IMG/VR virus record: IMGVR_UViG_3300020172_001405
Coordinates: 1 to 64,000 of that record
Length of the DNA: 64,000 bases
Reading direction: 5' to 3' (one strand)
Source of the DNA: a virus
Part shown: in pieces, positions 7,708 to 14,111 of the stretch
Layout: every line of letters begins with the position of its first letter
How positions within the stretch are numbered: position 1 is the stretch's first letter
Made by a program: the position numbers and the translations under genes
Notes under the pieces: model-generated
Told to the model about the DNA's origin: nothing
The model's database searches: none
What the model saw: only the letters and a program-made list of their open reading frames with translations

Positions 7708-8080
7708 TACTCTAGGCTACTGCCCCCCTAGCCGTACAGCCTGCGTCAGTCCGACCAGGTTATCGGCTAGGGGGTGTGGCTGTTATCAGGGTATTAGGGG
7801 AAGTCAAGGGCTTAGCCAATAGTCCTTGGCCTCTCAACTCTACACGGTACAACCTTCCCCGTACCGTGTGGGGCTGAGGGGTTCATACCCCTACATCTGA
7901 AGATACGGCGATACCTGTGGGAATCAGGAGACTGTTAGGCAATCCCGAAGTACACCCTAACCGCTAATGGCACGAAGATAACTACTCTGTTCTGCCTTCC
8001 ACAATGGGGGGTGGGTATGCCTATGTGTACCAACACAAACCGTATGCCTGCCCCCCATTTCTCCACCCAGTTAGTCCGTG
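7708..8080 (+). ncRNA. Candidate structured non-coding RNA block
   Basis: No gene is present. Structural signals are strong: CCCCCTAGCCG (7724-7734) and CGGCTAGGGGG (7765-7775) are a perfect 11-bp inverted repeat; ACACGGTAC (7842-7850) and GTACCGTGT (7861-7869) form a 9-bp hairpin; the hairpin loop CTTCCCC (7854-7860) is complementary to GGGGAAG (7798-7804), allowing a pseudoknot; AATGGGGGG (8003-8011) pairs with CCCCCCATT (8051-8059). The last hairpin encloses a copy of the 10-base motif CAACACAAAC. Function unknown. Confidence 0.5.
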
Positions 8081-8082
8081 AA

Positions 8083-8185
8083 AGGCGCATCTGTTCGTCT
8101 ATAGGGAGGGTCCTTATAGGTATTGAGTGCTTTCAGCAGGTGCGCCTCTCACTCTCTACCTGAGAGTATTAACTAGGAGGTTGCT
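8083..8185 (+). promoter_or_regulatory. Two-stem leader RNA element, copy 1
   Basis: Stem 1 pairs AGGCGCATCTG (8083-8093) with CAGGTGCGCCT (8137-8147), with one G-T pair. After a CTC spacer, stem 2 pairs ACTCTC (8151-8156) with GAGAGT (8162-8167). It ends in AACTAGGAGG and the ATG at 8186. The same layout recurs at 8824-8910 with base changes that preserve pairing in both stems. It could be a translational control or RNA-processing element. Confidence 0.65.
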
Positions 8186-8413
8186 ATGTCAGCAAAAACA
8201 AACGCCATCACAACAGACCTCACAATAGAGGTTATCAAGAAGTTACTGTCGTTAGAGGCTGCTGGACTCGCATCCAGTATCCTCTGGCAAGGCGAGAAGC
8301 CTTGCTCTCAATGCGGTAGCAAGTTGCACAGCAAGTATGAGCGTAATGCTGCTGCTTGGGTATGCGCGGGCTGTTACAACGAGTTCGCCTTAGAGATGGG
8401 ATGGGAAAAGTAA
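8186..8413 (+). CDS. Small zinc-ribbon protein
   Basis: A protein of 75 residues with two Cys pairs (PCSQCGSK at about residues 39-46 and VCAGCYNE at about 59-66), forming a likely zinc ribbon after an N-terminal helix. AGGAGG lies upstream in the two-stem leader. It is the first of three consecutive small Cys-pair proteins joined by TAATG and ATGA overlaps. Function unknown. Confidence 0.65.
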   Translation: MSAKTNAITTDLTIEVIKKLLSLEAAGLASSILWQGEKPCSQCGSKLHSKYERNAAAWVCAGCYNEFALEMGWEK

Positions 8414-8622
8414 TGGGAGCACCAGCTTGGTTCAAATTCAGGTGCGGTAACTGTAGCGCACCGAATGTAATGACCTACGCAACTACACCTCGTATCAACG
8501 AGGATCGCGTAGAGAAGGTATCTGATAACGGAGGCATCCGTGTATGGCGTTGCCGTTGTACAGAGTGCGGACATTCCACTATGTTCAATGAGCACATAGA
8601 TGGGAGAAAGGAAGCAGTATGA
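8413..8622 (+). CDS. Small zinc-ribbon protein
   Basis: The start is the ATG at 8413, overlapping the previous stop as TAATG; an upstream in-frame ATG at 8356 would overlap heavily. The 69-residue protein begins MGAPAWFKFRCGNCSAP and has C-x2-C pairs RCGNCS and CTECGHS, a classic zinc-ribbon arrangement. Translationally coupled to both neighbours. Function unknown. Confidence 0.65.
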   Translation: MGAPAWFKFRCGNCSAPNVMTYATTPRINEDRVEKVSDNGGIRVWRCRCTECGHSTMFNEHIDGRKEAV

Positions 8623-8822
8623 ACTGTGTCCTCTGTGGTGCGCCAGTAGCACCAGACAGATGGGAGATAGGTAGAGATAAATGCCCACCGTGTGGCAGTA
8701 ACCTAGCCAACGAAGAAGTTGCCCAAGACTTTAGGCTTGTTCTTAATCCCAAGCAAGGCTTTGGCATTGTATACAAAGATTCCCCCGATCTTCTTAACGG
8801 GAAGTCATCAGGCAGACAGTGA
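8619..8822 (+). CDS. Small zinc-ribbon protein
   Basis: A protein of 67 residues, ATGA-coupled to the gene before it. Two C-x2-C motifs (NCVLCGAP at residues 2-9 and KCPPCGSN near 21-28) lie in the N-terminal half, and the C-terminal half is polar. Probably a zinc-binding regulator or RNA-binding peptide; no family is recognised. Confidence 0.6.
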   Translation: MNCVLCGAPVAPDRWEIGRDKCPPCGSNLANEEVAQDFRLVLNPKQGFGIVYKDSPDLLNGKSSGRQ

Positions 8823-8823
8823 A

Positions 8824-8910
8824 AGATACATAGGTTGCGGAGTGCCCGCGTAAAGATAGTCCTGTGTATCTCTCACCCTCTATCTGAGGGTAATAACTAG
8901 GAGGAATAAA
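8824..8910 (+). promoter_or_regulatory. Two-stem leader RNA element, copy 2
   Basis: Stem 1 pairs AGATACATAGG (8824-8834) with CCTGTGTATCT (8861-8871), again with a single G-T pair at the same position as copy 1. Stem 2 pairs ACCCTC (8875-8880) with GAGGGT (8886-8891), followed by AACTAGGAGG and the ATG at 8911. Compared with copy 1, five base pairs in stem 1 and one in stem 2 differ on both sides, keeping pairing intact. Confidence 0.65.
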
Positions 8911-9114
8911 ATGGAAAAAGAATGCGCAGTAATTCACTGCACCAATACCAATCTCGTGTACTCAGGTACTGATGCTCTTCAATTAGGCGGTATCCCCACC
9001 GAAAAGTATTGCCGTCCCTGTGCAATCGCTTACACAGTGATCAAAGAAGCAATGAAACCCCAATTGCCCCCTACCGCAGTGTCCCCTAATAGCACAGCGT
9101 CTACCTTTGCCTAA
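8911..9114 (+). CDS. Small Cys-containing hypothetical protein
   Basis: A protein of 67 residues with Cys residues in KECAVIHCTN and KYCRPCAIAY, consistent with one zinc site. The C-terminus is a Pro/Ser/Thr-rich tail. It is expressed from the second two-stem leader and overlaps the regulator gene that follows (TAATG). Function unknown. Confidence 0.55.
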   Translation: MEKECAVIHCTNTNLVYSGTDALQLGGIPTEKYCRPCAIAYTVIKEAMKPQLPPTAVSPNSTASTFA

Positions 9115-9413
9115 TGGGCACCAACACAAACACGCCCACCTACGCCAACATCTGCGCCCGATTGCGCTATGTGCGACAACTCAAAGGGTGGACGCTTGAT
9201 GAAGCAGCAGCTAAGTCTAATGGCAAGCACAAAGCCAATGTAATCGGTTCCTATGAACGCGGACAGCGGTCAATCTCAGTCAGGAAACTGATTGAGTTGG
9301 CACGCCTGTACGATGTGCCTATTACCGAATTCTTTGGCATCCCCGACCAAAATGATAAGTCACAGGCTCTCATTGACCTGTTGATTGACCGACTACACGC
9401 ACAGAAGGGATAA
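9114..9413 (+). CDS. BldD-like XRE-family transcriptional regulator
   Basis: A protein of 99 residues. Residues about 9-75 match the N-terminal DNA-binding domain of actinobacterial BldD. The segments ARLRYVRQLKGWTLDEAAA, VIGSYERGQRSISV and LARLYDVPITEFFG align with the Streptomyces BldD pattern AKLRAIR..GLSL, VVGSYERGDRAVTV, LADFYGVPVQELL. The large C-terminal c-di-GMP-binding domain of BldD is absent. It could repress or redirect host developmental genes or control the phage's own early region. The 10-base repeat motif overlaps its first codons. Confidence 0.8.
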   Translation: MGTNTNTPTYANICARLRYVRQLKGWTLDEAAAKSNGKHKANVIGSYERGQRSISVRKLIELARLYDVPITEFFGIPDQNDKSQALIDLLIDRLHAQKG

Positions 9414-9415
9414 CA

Positions 9416-9646
9416 ATGGACAGACCAATACAGATTGGCAGAGATCAAGTCAATCATTACAACATCTCCACCATCTTTCTAGGTGAAGACTATCAACCAC
9501 GCCCATACGAGACTATGGTCTTTGAGAACGAGGTGTCTATTTACGAAGCACGCTATGAATCAGAGTGGGAAGCAAAGATTGGACATCTACACGCCATTTA
9601 TCTAGCGCGTAATGACAAGTTCCTTCCCCGCGAGTCGCGCTGCTAA
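9416..9646 (+). CDS. Hypothetical protein
   Basis: A protein of 76 residues, soluble, starting MDRPIQIGRDQVNHYNIST and containing ETMVFENEVSIYEARYESEWEA, which recalls a small conserved phage/plasmid family whose function I do not know. It begins three bases after the regulator's stop and is probably co-translated. Confidence 0.5.
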   Translation: MDRPIQIGRDQVNHYNISTIFLGEDYQPRPYETMVFENEVSIYEARYESEWEAKIGHLHAIYLARNDKFLPRESRC

Positions 9647-9929
9647 TAGCGCGACAGTTTTAAATGGATAGAGGAAGGCAGAGATAGGGTCTGAGCATCT
9701 CTACCTGATTCTGCAAGCTGCGTTTCAGGTTCTCCGCCACGTATGTATACAAATGGAAAGTGAGTCCTGTGGGTAAATGTTAAGAGAGAATGTGCCTGCT
9801 TGTGCGTGTTAGTCCATGAGAAGGTTACGCAATGCATTGCGTCTACTTCTTTGATACGTGAAACCGATTCGTTACAGCCTATCTCTGTCTTCCCCTGCCC
9901 ATTTGGACAGGACAACAAGGGAGGGTAAA
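9647..9929 (+). ncRNA. Non-coding stretch with long-range stem
   Basis: I see no gene in this 283-base gap. CAGAGATAGG (9679-9688) and CCTATCTCTG (9878-9887) form a perfect 10-bp long-range inverted repeat. It is followed by a CCTG/CAGG hairpin and the AGGGAGGG ribosome site of the next gene. The architecture resembles, more loosely, the two-stem leaders at 8.1 and 8.85 kb. Function unknown. Confidence 0.4.
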
Positions 9930-10157
9930 ATGACAAAAGAAACCTTAACGATTACTATCGCTAAGACTGTTCTCTATAAGCATGAGGATACTCATGTTAA
10001 AACAGATGGTGAGTATAGTTGGATTCGATTCAGCAATACATCTAGCTGTCCATTCTGTATCGCAAAGGCAATCCCAATGATTGAGGATAAGAACGACACT
10101 CTTTCATTGGCCCACTACATCAGTGCTAATGCAAAAGCATTAGTCGCTGCTAACTAA
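9930..10157 (+). CDS. Hypothetical protein
   Basis: The start is chosen at MTKETLTITIAK, directly after AGGGAGGG; an in-frame ATG further upstream at 9858 would run through the long-range stem. The protein has 75 residues with a C-x2-C pair (CPFCIAKAIP). It ends 11 bases before the next gene. No family is recognised. Confidence 0.6.
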   Translation: MTKETLTITIAKTVLYKHEDTHVKTDGEYSWIRFSNTSSCPFCIAKAIPMIEDKNDTLSLAHYISANAKALVAAN

Positions 10158-10168
10158 GGAGGCAAATC

Positions 10169-10429
10169 ATGGAAGGTGAGATCATCTTTTACAATGGGTT
10201 CAACCTATTGGTTGACCTAATCATTGCGGGTGCTGTGTTCTACTTCACCCGTCGCTTTATGTACCGAGCAGGGTGGCACGATGGGTACACAGATGGTCTG
10301 TCTGATGTTCAAGACGGACTTGTATACCTTGAGGAACGAGATGGTGTGCTTGAATGGATACCAAACATCGCCCCAACACAAACAACCCCCGACCGCCCCG
10401 CTTTATTCATCGTACCTGAGGCTAACTAA
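10169..10429 (+). CDS. Small single-pass membrane protein
   Basis: A protein of 86 residues with one predicted membrane helix near the N-terminus (GFNLLVDLIIAGAVFYF, residues about 10-26), then a basic patch (TRRFMYRAGW) and a polar tail. AAGGAGG is upstream. The positive-inside rule suggests N-out, C-in. Could be an inner-membrane toxin, anchor or exclusion protein; no family is recognised. It contains a copy of the 10-base motif near its 3' end. Confidence 0.55.
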   Translation: MEGEIIFYNGFNLLVDLIIAGAVFYFTRRFMYRAGWHDGYTDGLSDVQDGLVYLEERDGVLEWIPNIAPTQTTPDRPALFIVPEAN

Positions 10430-10671
10430 TGATTAGCAAGAATGGCATACCAGATGACGAACTCTATGTCATCAAAGTATATGAAGACGGTACACACGGC
10501 AAGGCAAACTATTTCGAATACAACAATGCCCTAGACGCAGTTAATGCGTTTAATAAATTCGTTGATCTTGGCGATGCCAAAGATACACGAGCTGTCTATC
10601 TAATTGAACCCAACGAGAAAATACACACGCGTATGTTCATGCGTGGTGAGAAAGGAGTTCTTAAATGTTAA
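10429..10671 (+). CDS. Hypothetical protein
   Basis: A protein of 80 residues, coupled to the preceding stop (TAATG). It starts MISKNGIPDDELYVIKVYEDG and is acidic-to-neutral without motifs. The 3' end overlaps the next gene by 7 bases. Function unknown. Confidence 0.5.
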   Translation: MISKNGIPDDELYVIKVYEDGTHGKANYFEYNNALDAVNAFNKFVDLGDAKDTRAVYLIEPNEKIHTRMFMRGEKGVLKC

Positions 10672-10904
10672 AGCGTAAAACTATACTCGTATCAATCTAT
10701 TACTACAATGACGAACCAAAGTTAGAACTAGAAGACGATTGGCATCCCGATTGGTTATTCCTCAATGATGGCATTGAAAGCCTACTCAAAGAGCACAACC
10801 CAGATACAGAAATCTTTGATGTCTGTATTGATCAAACAAAGCCTTGGCTATTCCGTCATAGCAGATGGTGGACCAAGTACCTATTCAAAGCATTAAGGAA
10901 GTAA
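10665..10904 (+). CDS. Hypothetical protein
   Basis: A protein of 79 residues beginning MLKRKTILVSIYYYNDEPK; Trp-rich and aromatic in the second half (WHPDWLF, PWLFRHSRWWTKYLF). A GAAAGGAG ribosome site overlaps the previous gene. Function unknown. Confidence 0.5.
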   Translation: MLKRKTILVSIYYYNDEPKLELEDDWHPDWLFLNDGIESLLKEHNPDTEIFDVCIDQTKPWLFRHSRWWTKYLFKALRK

Positions 10905-10905
10905 G

Positions 10906-11028
10906 ATGACTAAATTACTATGCAAGATGTATAACCATTACAAATGGTGGTCAATTTGGTGGATAATTCCTGGTATTAACAAGATGTTTTATAAGTTACA
11001 CGACAAGAGGTGTCCAGATGGAAAATGA
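10906..11028 (+). CDS. Small hypothetical protein, 40 aa
   Basis: ATG at 10906 follows a good AAGGAA ribosome site and starts two bases after the previous gene's stop. The peptide is aromatic and basic (MTKLLCKMYNHYKWWSIWWI...), with a short hydrophobic stretch that could sit in the membrane. The 3' end overlaps the next gene by 11 bases. Confidence 0.5.
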   Translation: MTKLLCKMYNHYKWWSIWWIIPGINKMFYKLHDKRCPDGK

Positions 11029-11335
11029 AGAAACCCAAACCATAGGTAAATATATTCCTGATGATAAAGGTGGCTTTGTATGGACCGAGTTTGATATAGA
11101 GCCGTGCAAAGTGTGTCATCGCAATGCATTCTCTTGTGAGTGTCCGTGCACTTGCACTGACAAAACGTGTGACGAATACCATAAGCACGAATACGAAATA
11201 CAAGGCAGTTATGGCTATGGTTGGGAGCGCCTCACAACAGAGGAGACCTTAGCCGATGCAAATGCTCAATTGGCTACCTATCGAGCCAATGAAAGCATCC
11301 CTCTACGAATTAAGCGAGTAAGAATCACAATCTAA
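11018..11335 (+). CDS. Cys-rich hypothetical with MoxR-derived N-terminus
   Basis: A protein of 105 residues. The N-terminal segment IGKYIPDDKGGFVW is almost identical, in protein (13 of 14) and DNA (39 of 43 bases), to part of the MoxR-like ATPase encoded 3.8 kb downstream. This is followed by a dense Cys cluster (CKVCHRNAFSCECPCTCTDKTC, with a further Cys-free tail), likely binding one or more metals. Looks like a chimeric small gene created by partial duplication. It could bind the same partner as the ATPase segment; this is inference. Confidence 0.55.
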   Translation: MENEETQTIGKYIPDDKGGFVWTEFDIEPCKVCHRNAFSCECPCTCTDKTCDEYHKHEYEIQGSYGYGWERLTTEETLADANAQLATYRANESIPLRIKRVRITI

Positions 11336-11345
11336 TTGGATTCTC

Positions 11346-11419
11346 GCGCTGTTAGCTCAGTTGGTTAGAGCCCCGAACTCATAATTCGGTCGTCGTAGGT
11401 TCAAGTCCTACACAGCGCA
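11346..11419 (+). tRNA. tRNA-Met (anticodon CAT)
   Basis: A full cloverleaf can be drawn: acceptor GCGCTGT / ACAGCGC, D-arm GCTC...GAGC, anticodon arm CCGAA-CTCATAA-TTCGG with CAT, T-arm GTAGG-TTCAAGT-CCTAC, discriminator A. Length 74; CCA is not encoded. Position 1 pairs with 72 and the anticodon stem lacks three G-C pairs, so it is not an initiator. It is elongator Met, or possibly Ile with a lysidine-modified CAT. Confidence 0.93.
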
Positions 11420-11572
11420 CGACACACTTCAAGAGGAGGGAGTGTCTTTGGTCTGACAAGACCTAAGGTAAAACATGGCCCGCGAGCATCGGGGTATACC
11501 TGCTACCTGTCCTGAGCATGACAAGGATAAACGGCTCAACACAAACAAACCCGACACACAGAAAGGCAAACT

Positions 11573-12076
11573 ATGTCAAAAACAAATACGCTAAAAGTTC
11601 GGCGTGTTGATCTTCTTGAACAACTTGAAGAACGATTTGCCTCTATGACTATGGAGAAAGAAAAATATGACAAGCTCAAAGTTCTATACAAAGATGCCTG
11701 TGATAAATACTTCAAAGAAGTAGAGAAATGGGAGGCGCGTATACCCGACTTCTTAGAAGGTGCGGTGCGTGGCTCAGCAATAGAGTTTAATAGGCGTTCA
11801 AACAGGTATTCGCGCTACTCGTATTCTTTAGGCGAGACGTGGGAAGCAAGTGTTAACGTGTGCTTCACTCGTGAAGATTTAGAGAAGCATCTTGGTCCTA
11901 TGCCTGAGAAGCCTGAACAACCCGACACGCCTTCGTTCTTGTGTGAACGAGGCGGCTACAAATACAATCAACCATCGCTATATCAATCAGTTTATCAAGC
12001 AATTCAGTTGTTAAATATATCAGATGATGAGACTGTCTCAGCATCTACTTATCAATCAGCATTGGAGGTGTTGTAA
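11573..12076 (+). CDS. Hypothetical protein with N-terminal coiled coil
   Basis: A protein of 167 residues. The first 60 residues are strongly helical and charged (LLEQLEERFASMTMEKEKYDKL...), suggesting a coiled coil; the centre is Arg/Ser/Tyr-rich (NRRSNRYSRYSYSLGE). An AAAGG ribosome site lies upstream, with a copy of the 10-base motif 27 bases before the start. It overlaps the next start (TAATG). No family is recognised. Confidence 0.55.
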   Translation: MSKTNTLKVRRVDLLEQLEERFASMTMEKEKYDKLKVLYKDACDKYFKEVEKWEARIPDFLEGAVRGSAIEFNRRSNRYSRYSYSLGETWEASVNVCFTREDLEKHLGPMPEKPEQPDTPSFLCERGGYKYNQPSLYQSVYQAIQLLNISDDETVSASTYQSALEVL

Positions 12077-12618
12077 TGGAAATAGAACTAGATGGTGTTC
12101 GTTGCTACTCTAGCCTCAGCCTAACCTTAACGTTTAAGAAGTGGGTAATAGTAGGCAAGCATAAGAATGAAGACAGACCATTCCGTGTAGATAGACTGGA
12201 TGTTCATTGGGAACCCAGTGTAGATCTAGCATACATCCCACCACACATTAGCATTAACGGGGTGTGGGCCCAAAAAGGTGGTTACAAATGGGGAACACGA
12301 GGTAGTAGTTTCCCAGGTTGGTACGGTGGCGGTGGCCAAGAGTCAATGTCATTTGAGACATTGCCCTCAAGCATTAAAGTATTCATTTATAACACCGTTA
12401 TAAAAGAGACACTAGCATTTGCTGGTGCCTTAGCCCAACAGCTATCATTACTAACTAAAAACAAAGAGTTTATAGTTAATCCAGACCACGTAACAGCTGC
12501 ATTAAATGGTAGCGGAGCATTCCTCCCATCTATAAAACCATCATCATTGTATGCGCCATCTAAATGGGAGAACATGGATGTATCTAAATGGTCAGTAGCA
12601 CGAAAAGAAATAAAATAA
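12076..12618 (+). CDS. Hypothetical protein
   Basis: A protein of 180 residues, coupled to the preceding gene. The first half looks like a beta-rich domain (LTLTFKKWVIVGKHK...RLDVHWEPS), followed by a Gly-rich turn (GWYGGGGQES) and helices. I do not recognise it. It may act with the coiled-coil protein before it, given the overlap. Confidence 0.5.
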   Translation: MEIELDGVRCYSSLSLTLTFKKWVIVGKHKNEDRPFRVDRLDVHWEPSVDLAYIPPHISINGVWAQKGGYKWGTRGSSFPGWYGGGGQESMSFETLPSSIKVFIYNTVIKETLAFAGALAQQLSLLTKNKEFIVNPDHVTAALNGSGAFLPSIKPSSLYAPSKWENMDVSKWSVARKEIK

Positions 12619-13117
12619 TTCCCCCTCCGTTAAATACGACGGGGATACCCAAAGTTCATATGTGATTGGCCGGTGGGGCCTCCATGGTCGAGGTCCGGTA
12701 ACGGAGCATGCTGTACGAGTGTGCCTTGAGAAACGTAGCACATATGAACCTGCCTGTGGAAGGACCAAGAGTTACACGATAGGTATACCGTTCGACGAAC
12801 TATGCAACTTATCCTCGTAATTCCGGAGGGTGCAAATCCCTTCACAGGCGCGTTGGGGCAGAGGCATAATGATTAGCCAATCTGCGTAGGTATCCCATGG
12901 GGAGACTATTCCTACTGAGTAACTAATCAAAACTATTGAGCCAGATCCAACTTCATGAATCGGTACTGCTGGTGTTGCAGCGCTCTGCAAGGAGCTAAGT
13001 CTGAGACGGATTCGTACAGCGTGACTGTGCATCCAATGTCAAAGCGAGATTCTATCTCAGGTGCGGTGATGTAGGCGCCTCTGTCCCAACACAAACAAAC
13101 TCAACATAGGAGGTTAT
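12619..13117 (+). ncRNA. Large structured non-coding block with tRNA-like 3' part
   Basis: This 499-base stretch holds no gene. GTTCATATGTG (about 12655-12665) and CACATATGAAC (about 12739-12749) are a perfect 11-bp inverted repeat. Immediately after it, GCCTGTG (12752-12758) pairs with CACAGGC (12843-12849), and the latter is directly preceded by a T-arm-like hairpin GAGGG-TGCAAAT-CCCTT (12826-12842), giving a tRNA-like end without canonical D and anticodon arms. Further on there are GATTAG/CTAATC and GTAGG/CCTAC nested repeats (about 12870-12930) and TTGCAG/CTGCAA (about 12974-12989). Ends with a copy of the 10-base motif at 13087-13096 and the leader of the WhiB gene. Confidence 0.5.
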
Positions 13118-13411
13118 ATGCCAGTACCAGCAGCTTTACCTAAACCAATCATGGATAACTGGAAATGGCAAGAGGAAGGCCTGTGTCGCTTCGAAAGCCC
13201 CGACCTTTTCTTTTACGATGACAATGAACGCGGTGAAACAAGAGCCGCGAGAGACGAATTAGCCATATCTATATGTAATAGATGTCCAGTATTAAATACC
13301 TGTCTTGAACACGCCCTCACAGTGCCAGAAAGACACGGCATATGGGGCGGCAAGACACAGAACGAACTAGAGATATTGATTCGTAAGCGGAAACGTTCAG
13401 CGAATCGATAG
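13118..13411 (+). CDS. WhiB-family Fe-S transcription regulator
   Basis: A protein of 97 residues with the four cysteines of WhiB proteins: C23, C53, C56 and C62 (CNRCPVLNTC), followed by the turn GIWGG and a basic C-terminal tail (LIRKRKRSANR) for DNA contact. WhiB proteins carry a 4Fe-4S cluster and bind the principal sigma factor. Phage versions, such as WhiBTM4, block host WhiB functions. AGGAGG lies upstream. One of three WhiB-like genes in the window, and the only one in the rightward arm. Confidence 0.9.
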   Translation: MPVPAALPKPIMDNWKWQEEGLCRFESPDLFFYDDNERGETRAARDELAISICNRCPVLNTCLEHALTVPERHGIWGGKTQNELEILIRKRKRSANR

Positions 13412-13813
13412 TAAACACGGGAGTGGGAGTTACTAGGTAACGAAAAGTCCCCTCGTTTGCTTGAGGCACGGCAGAACGCAGTAGGTTTATTATTTAACCG
13501 CTATATTGCTGTAACCCAATAGAATTAGTATTATCACTGTGCGTTATGTGATCTTCTTGTTCAGCGACATACGAATAAAACGAAAGTGCACGCTAGCTAT
13601 AGCCAAAAAACGTTTTAATTTGTATAGGTACTGTCCGAAGATGGACGACAATACCACATAAGAAAATGTGAGGGTCCTAGATGTATATCGATGTGCATCG
13701 ACGCGTATATGTTCTATTCGATAAATAACTGTGTTCTGTTCTCAAACCCTCAAGCCATAGCATGTCAGACTAACGGTGCTATGGCTTGAGGGCTCATAAC
13801 TATAGGAGGAAGC
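13412..13813 (+). promoter_or_regulatory. Intergenic region with possible promoter and hairpins
   Basis: No gene in 402 bases. A possible sigma70-type promoter is TTGCTG (13506-13511), 17 bases, TATTAT (13529-13534). There are small dyads (GTTAC/GTAAC near 13432; TCGATG/CATCGA near 13687-13700). It ends with the strong hairpin described separately. The region is more AT-rich than its surroundings and could hold an early promoter or a replication-related site; both are inference. Confidence 0.3.
13747..13792 (+). promoter_or_regulatory. Perfect 15-bp hairpin before a ribosome site
   Basis: CCCTCAAGCCATAGC (13747-13761) and GCTATGGCTTGAGGG (13778-13792) pair perfectly around a 16-base loop. 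It is followed by TCATAACTATAGGAGG and the ATG at 13814. The GAGGG...AACTA...GGAGG ending is like the two-stem leaders near 8.17 and 8.89 kb. There is no T-run, so a terminator is unlikely; mRNA stabilisation or processing is more plausible. Confidence 0.6.
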
Positions 13814-14005
13814 ATGGATCCATTTGAAGAAGCAGAAAAGATAAGGTACATTGAAGAACAATGTGACTCAGCAAAACAGATCATAGAAGCAGCATCAGAA
13901 GACACAGTGCTATTAGAACTAATATCCGAATGGACTAAAGCAAAGATAACTTCATACGAGATGACAGTCATAGCACGTAACAACTACTTAAAAGACGAAG
14001 ACTAA
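13814..14005 (+). CDS. Small hypothetical protein
   Basis: A protein of 63 residues, acidic and fully helical in appearance (MDPFEEAEKIRYIEEQCDSAKQ...). TAGGAGG is upstream behind the 15-bp hairpin. Function unknown. Confidence 0.5.
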   Translation: MDPFEEAEKIRYIEEQCDSAKQIIEAASEDTVLLELISEWTKAKITSYEMTVIARNNYLKDED

Positions 14006-14012
14006 CTTCCCG

Positions 14013-14053
14013 GCGTGAGTGGCACACTTTGAGGTTCGAGTCCTCTGCACGCA
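14013..14053 (+). other. Truncated tRNA-like element (acceptor + T-arm)
   Basis: GAGG-TTCGAGT-CCTC (14031-14045) is a T-arm with a canonical seven-base loop and a full B-box match (GGTTCGAGTCC). It is flanked by GCGTG (14013-14017) and CACGC (14048-14052), which pair like an acceptor stem. D and anticodon arms are missing. Could be a degraded tRNA, an attachment-site remnant or a functional tRNA mimic. Confidence 0.45.
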
Positions 14054-14111
14054 CGGCGGGTGACTACATTGGGTAGTTGCCTTAGCTATAAAGAAAGTGG
14101 AAGGACAGATT

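Noticed and set aside
9643-9936. Minus-strand frame in the non-coding block
   Set aside because: It runs against the transcription direction, has no ribosome site and covers the long-range stem; composition is unlike neighbouring proteins.
12752-12849. Canonical tRNA gene
   Set aside because: Acceptor and T-arm pair well, but no D-arm or anticodon arm with a seven-base loop can be drawn, position 8 is not T and the B-box has mismatches. Kept only as tRNA-like.
12619-12849. tmRNA
   Set aside because: No GGGG...TTCGAC start, no tag-coding frame with resume codon and no canonical 3' end; the tRNA-like end is too weak.
13747-13792. Rho-independent terminator
   Set aside because: The stem is perfect but no T-run follows and it lies directly before a ribosome site and start codon.
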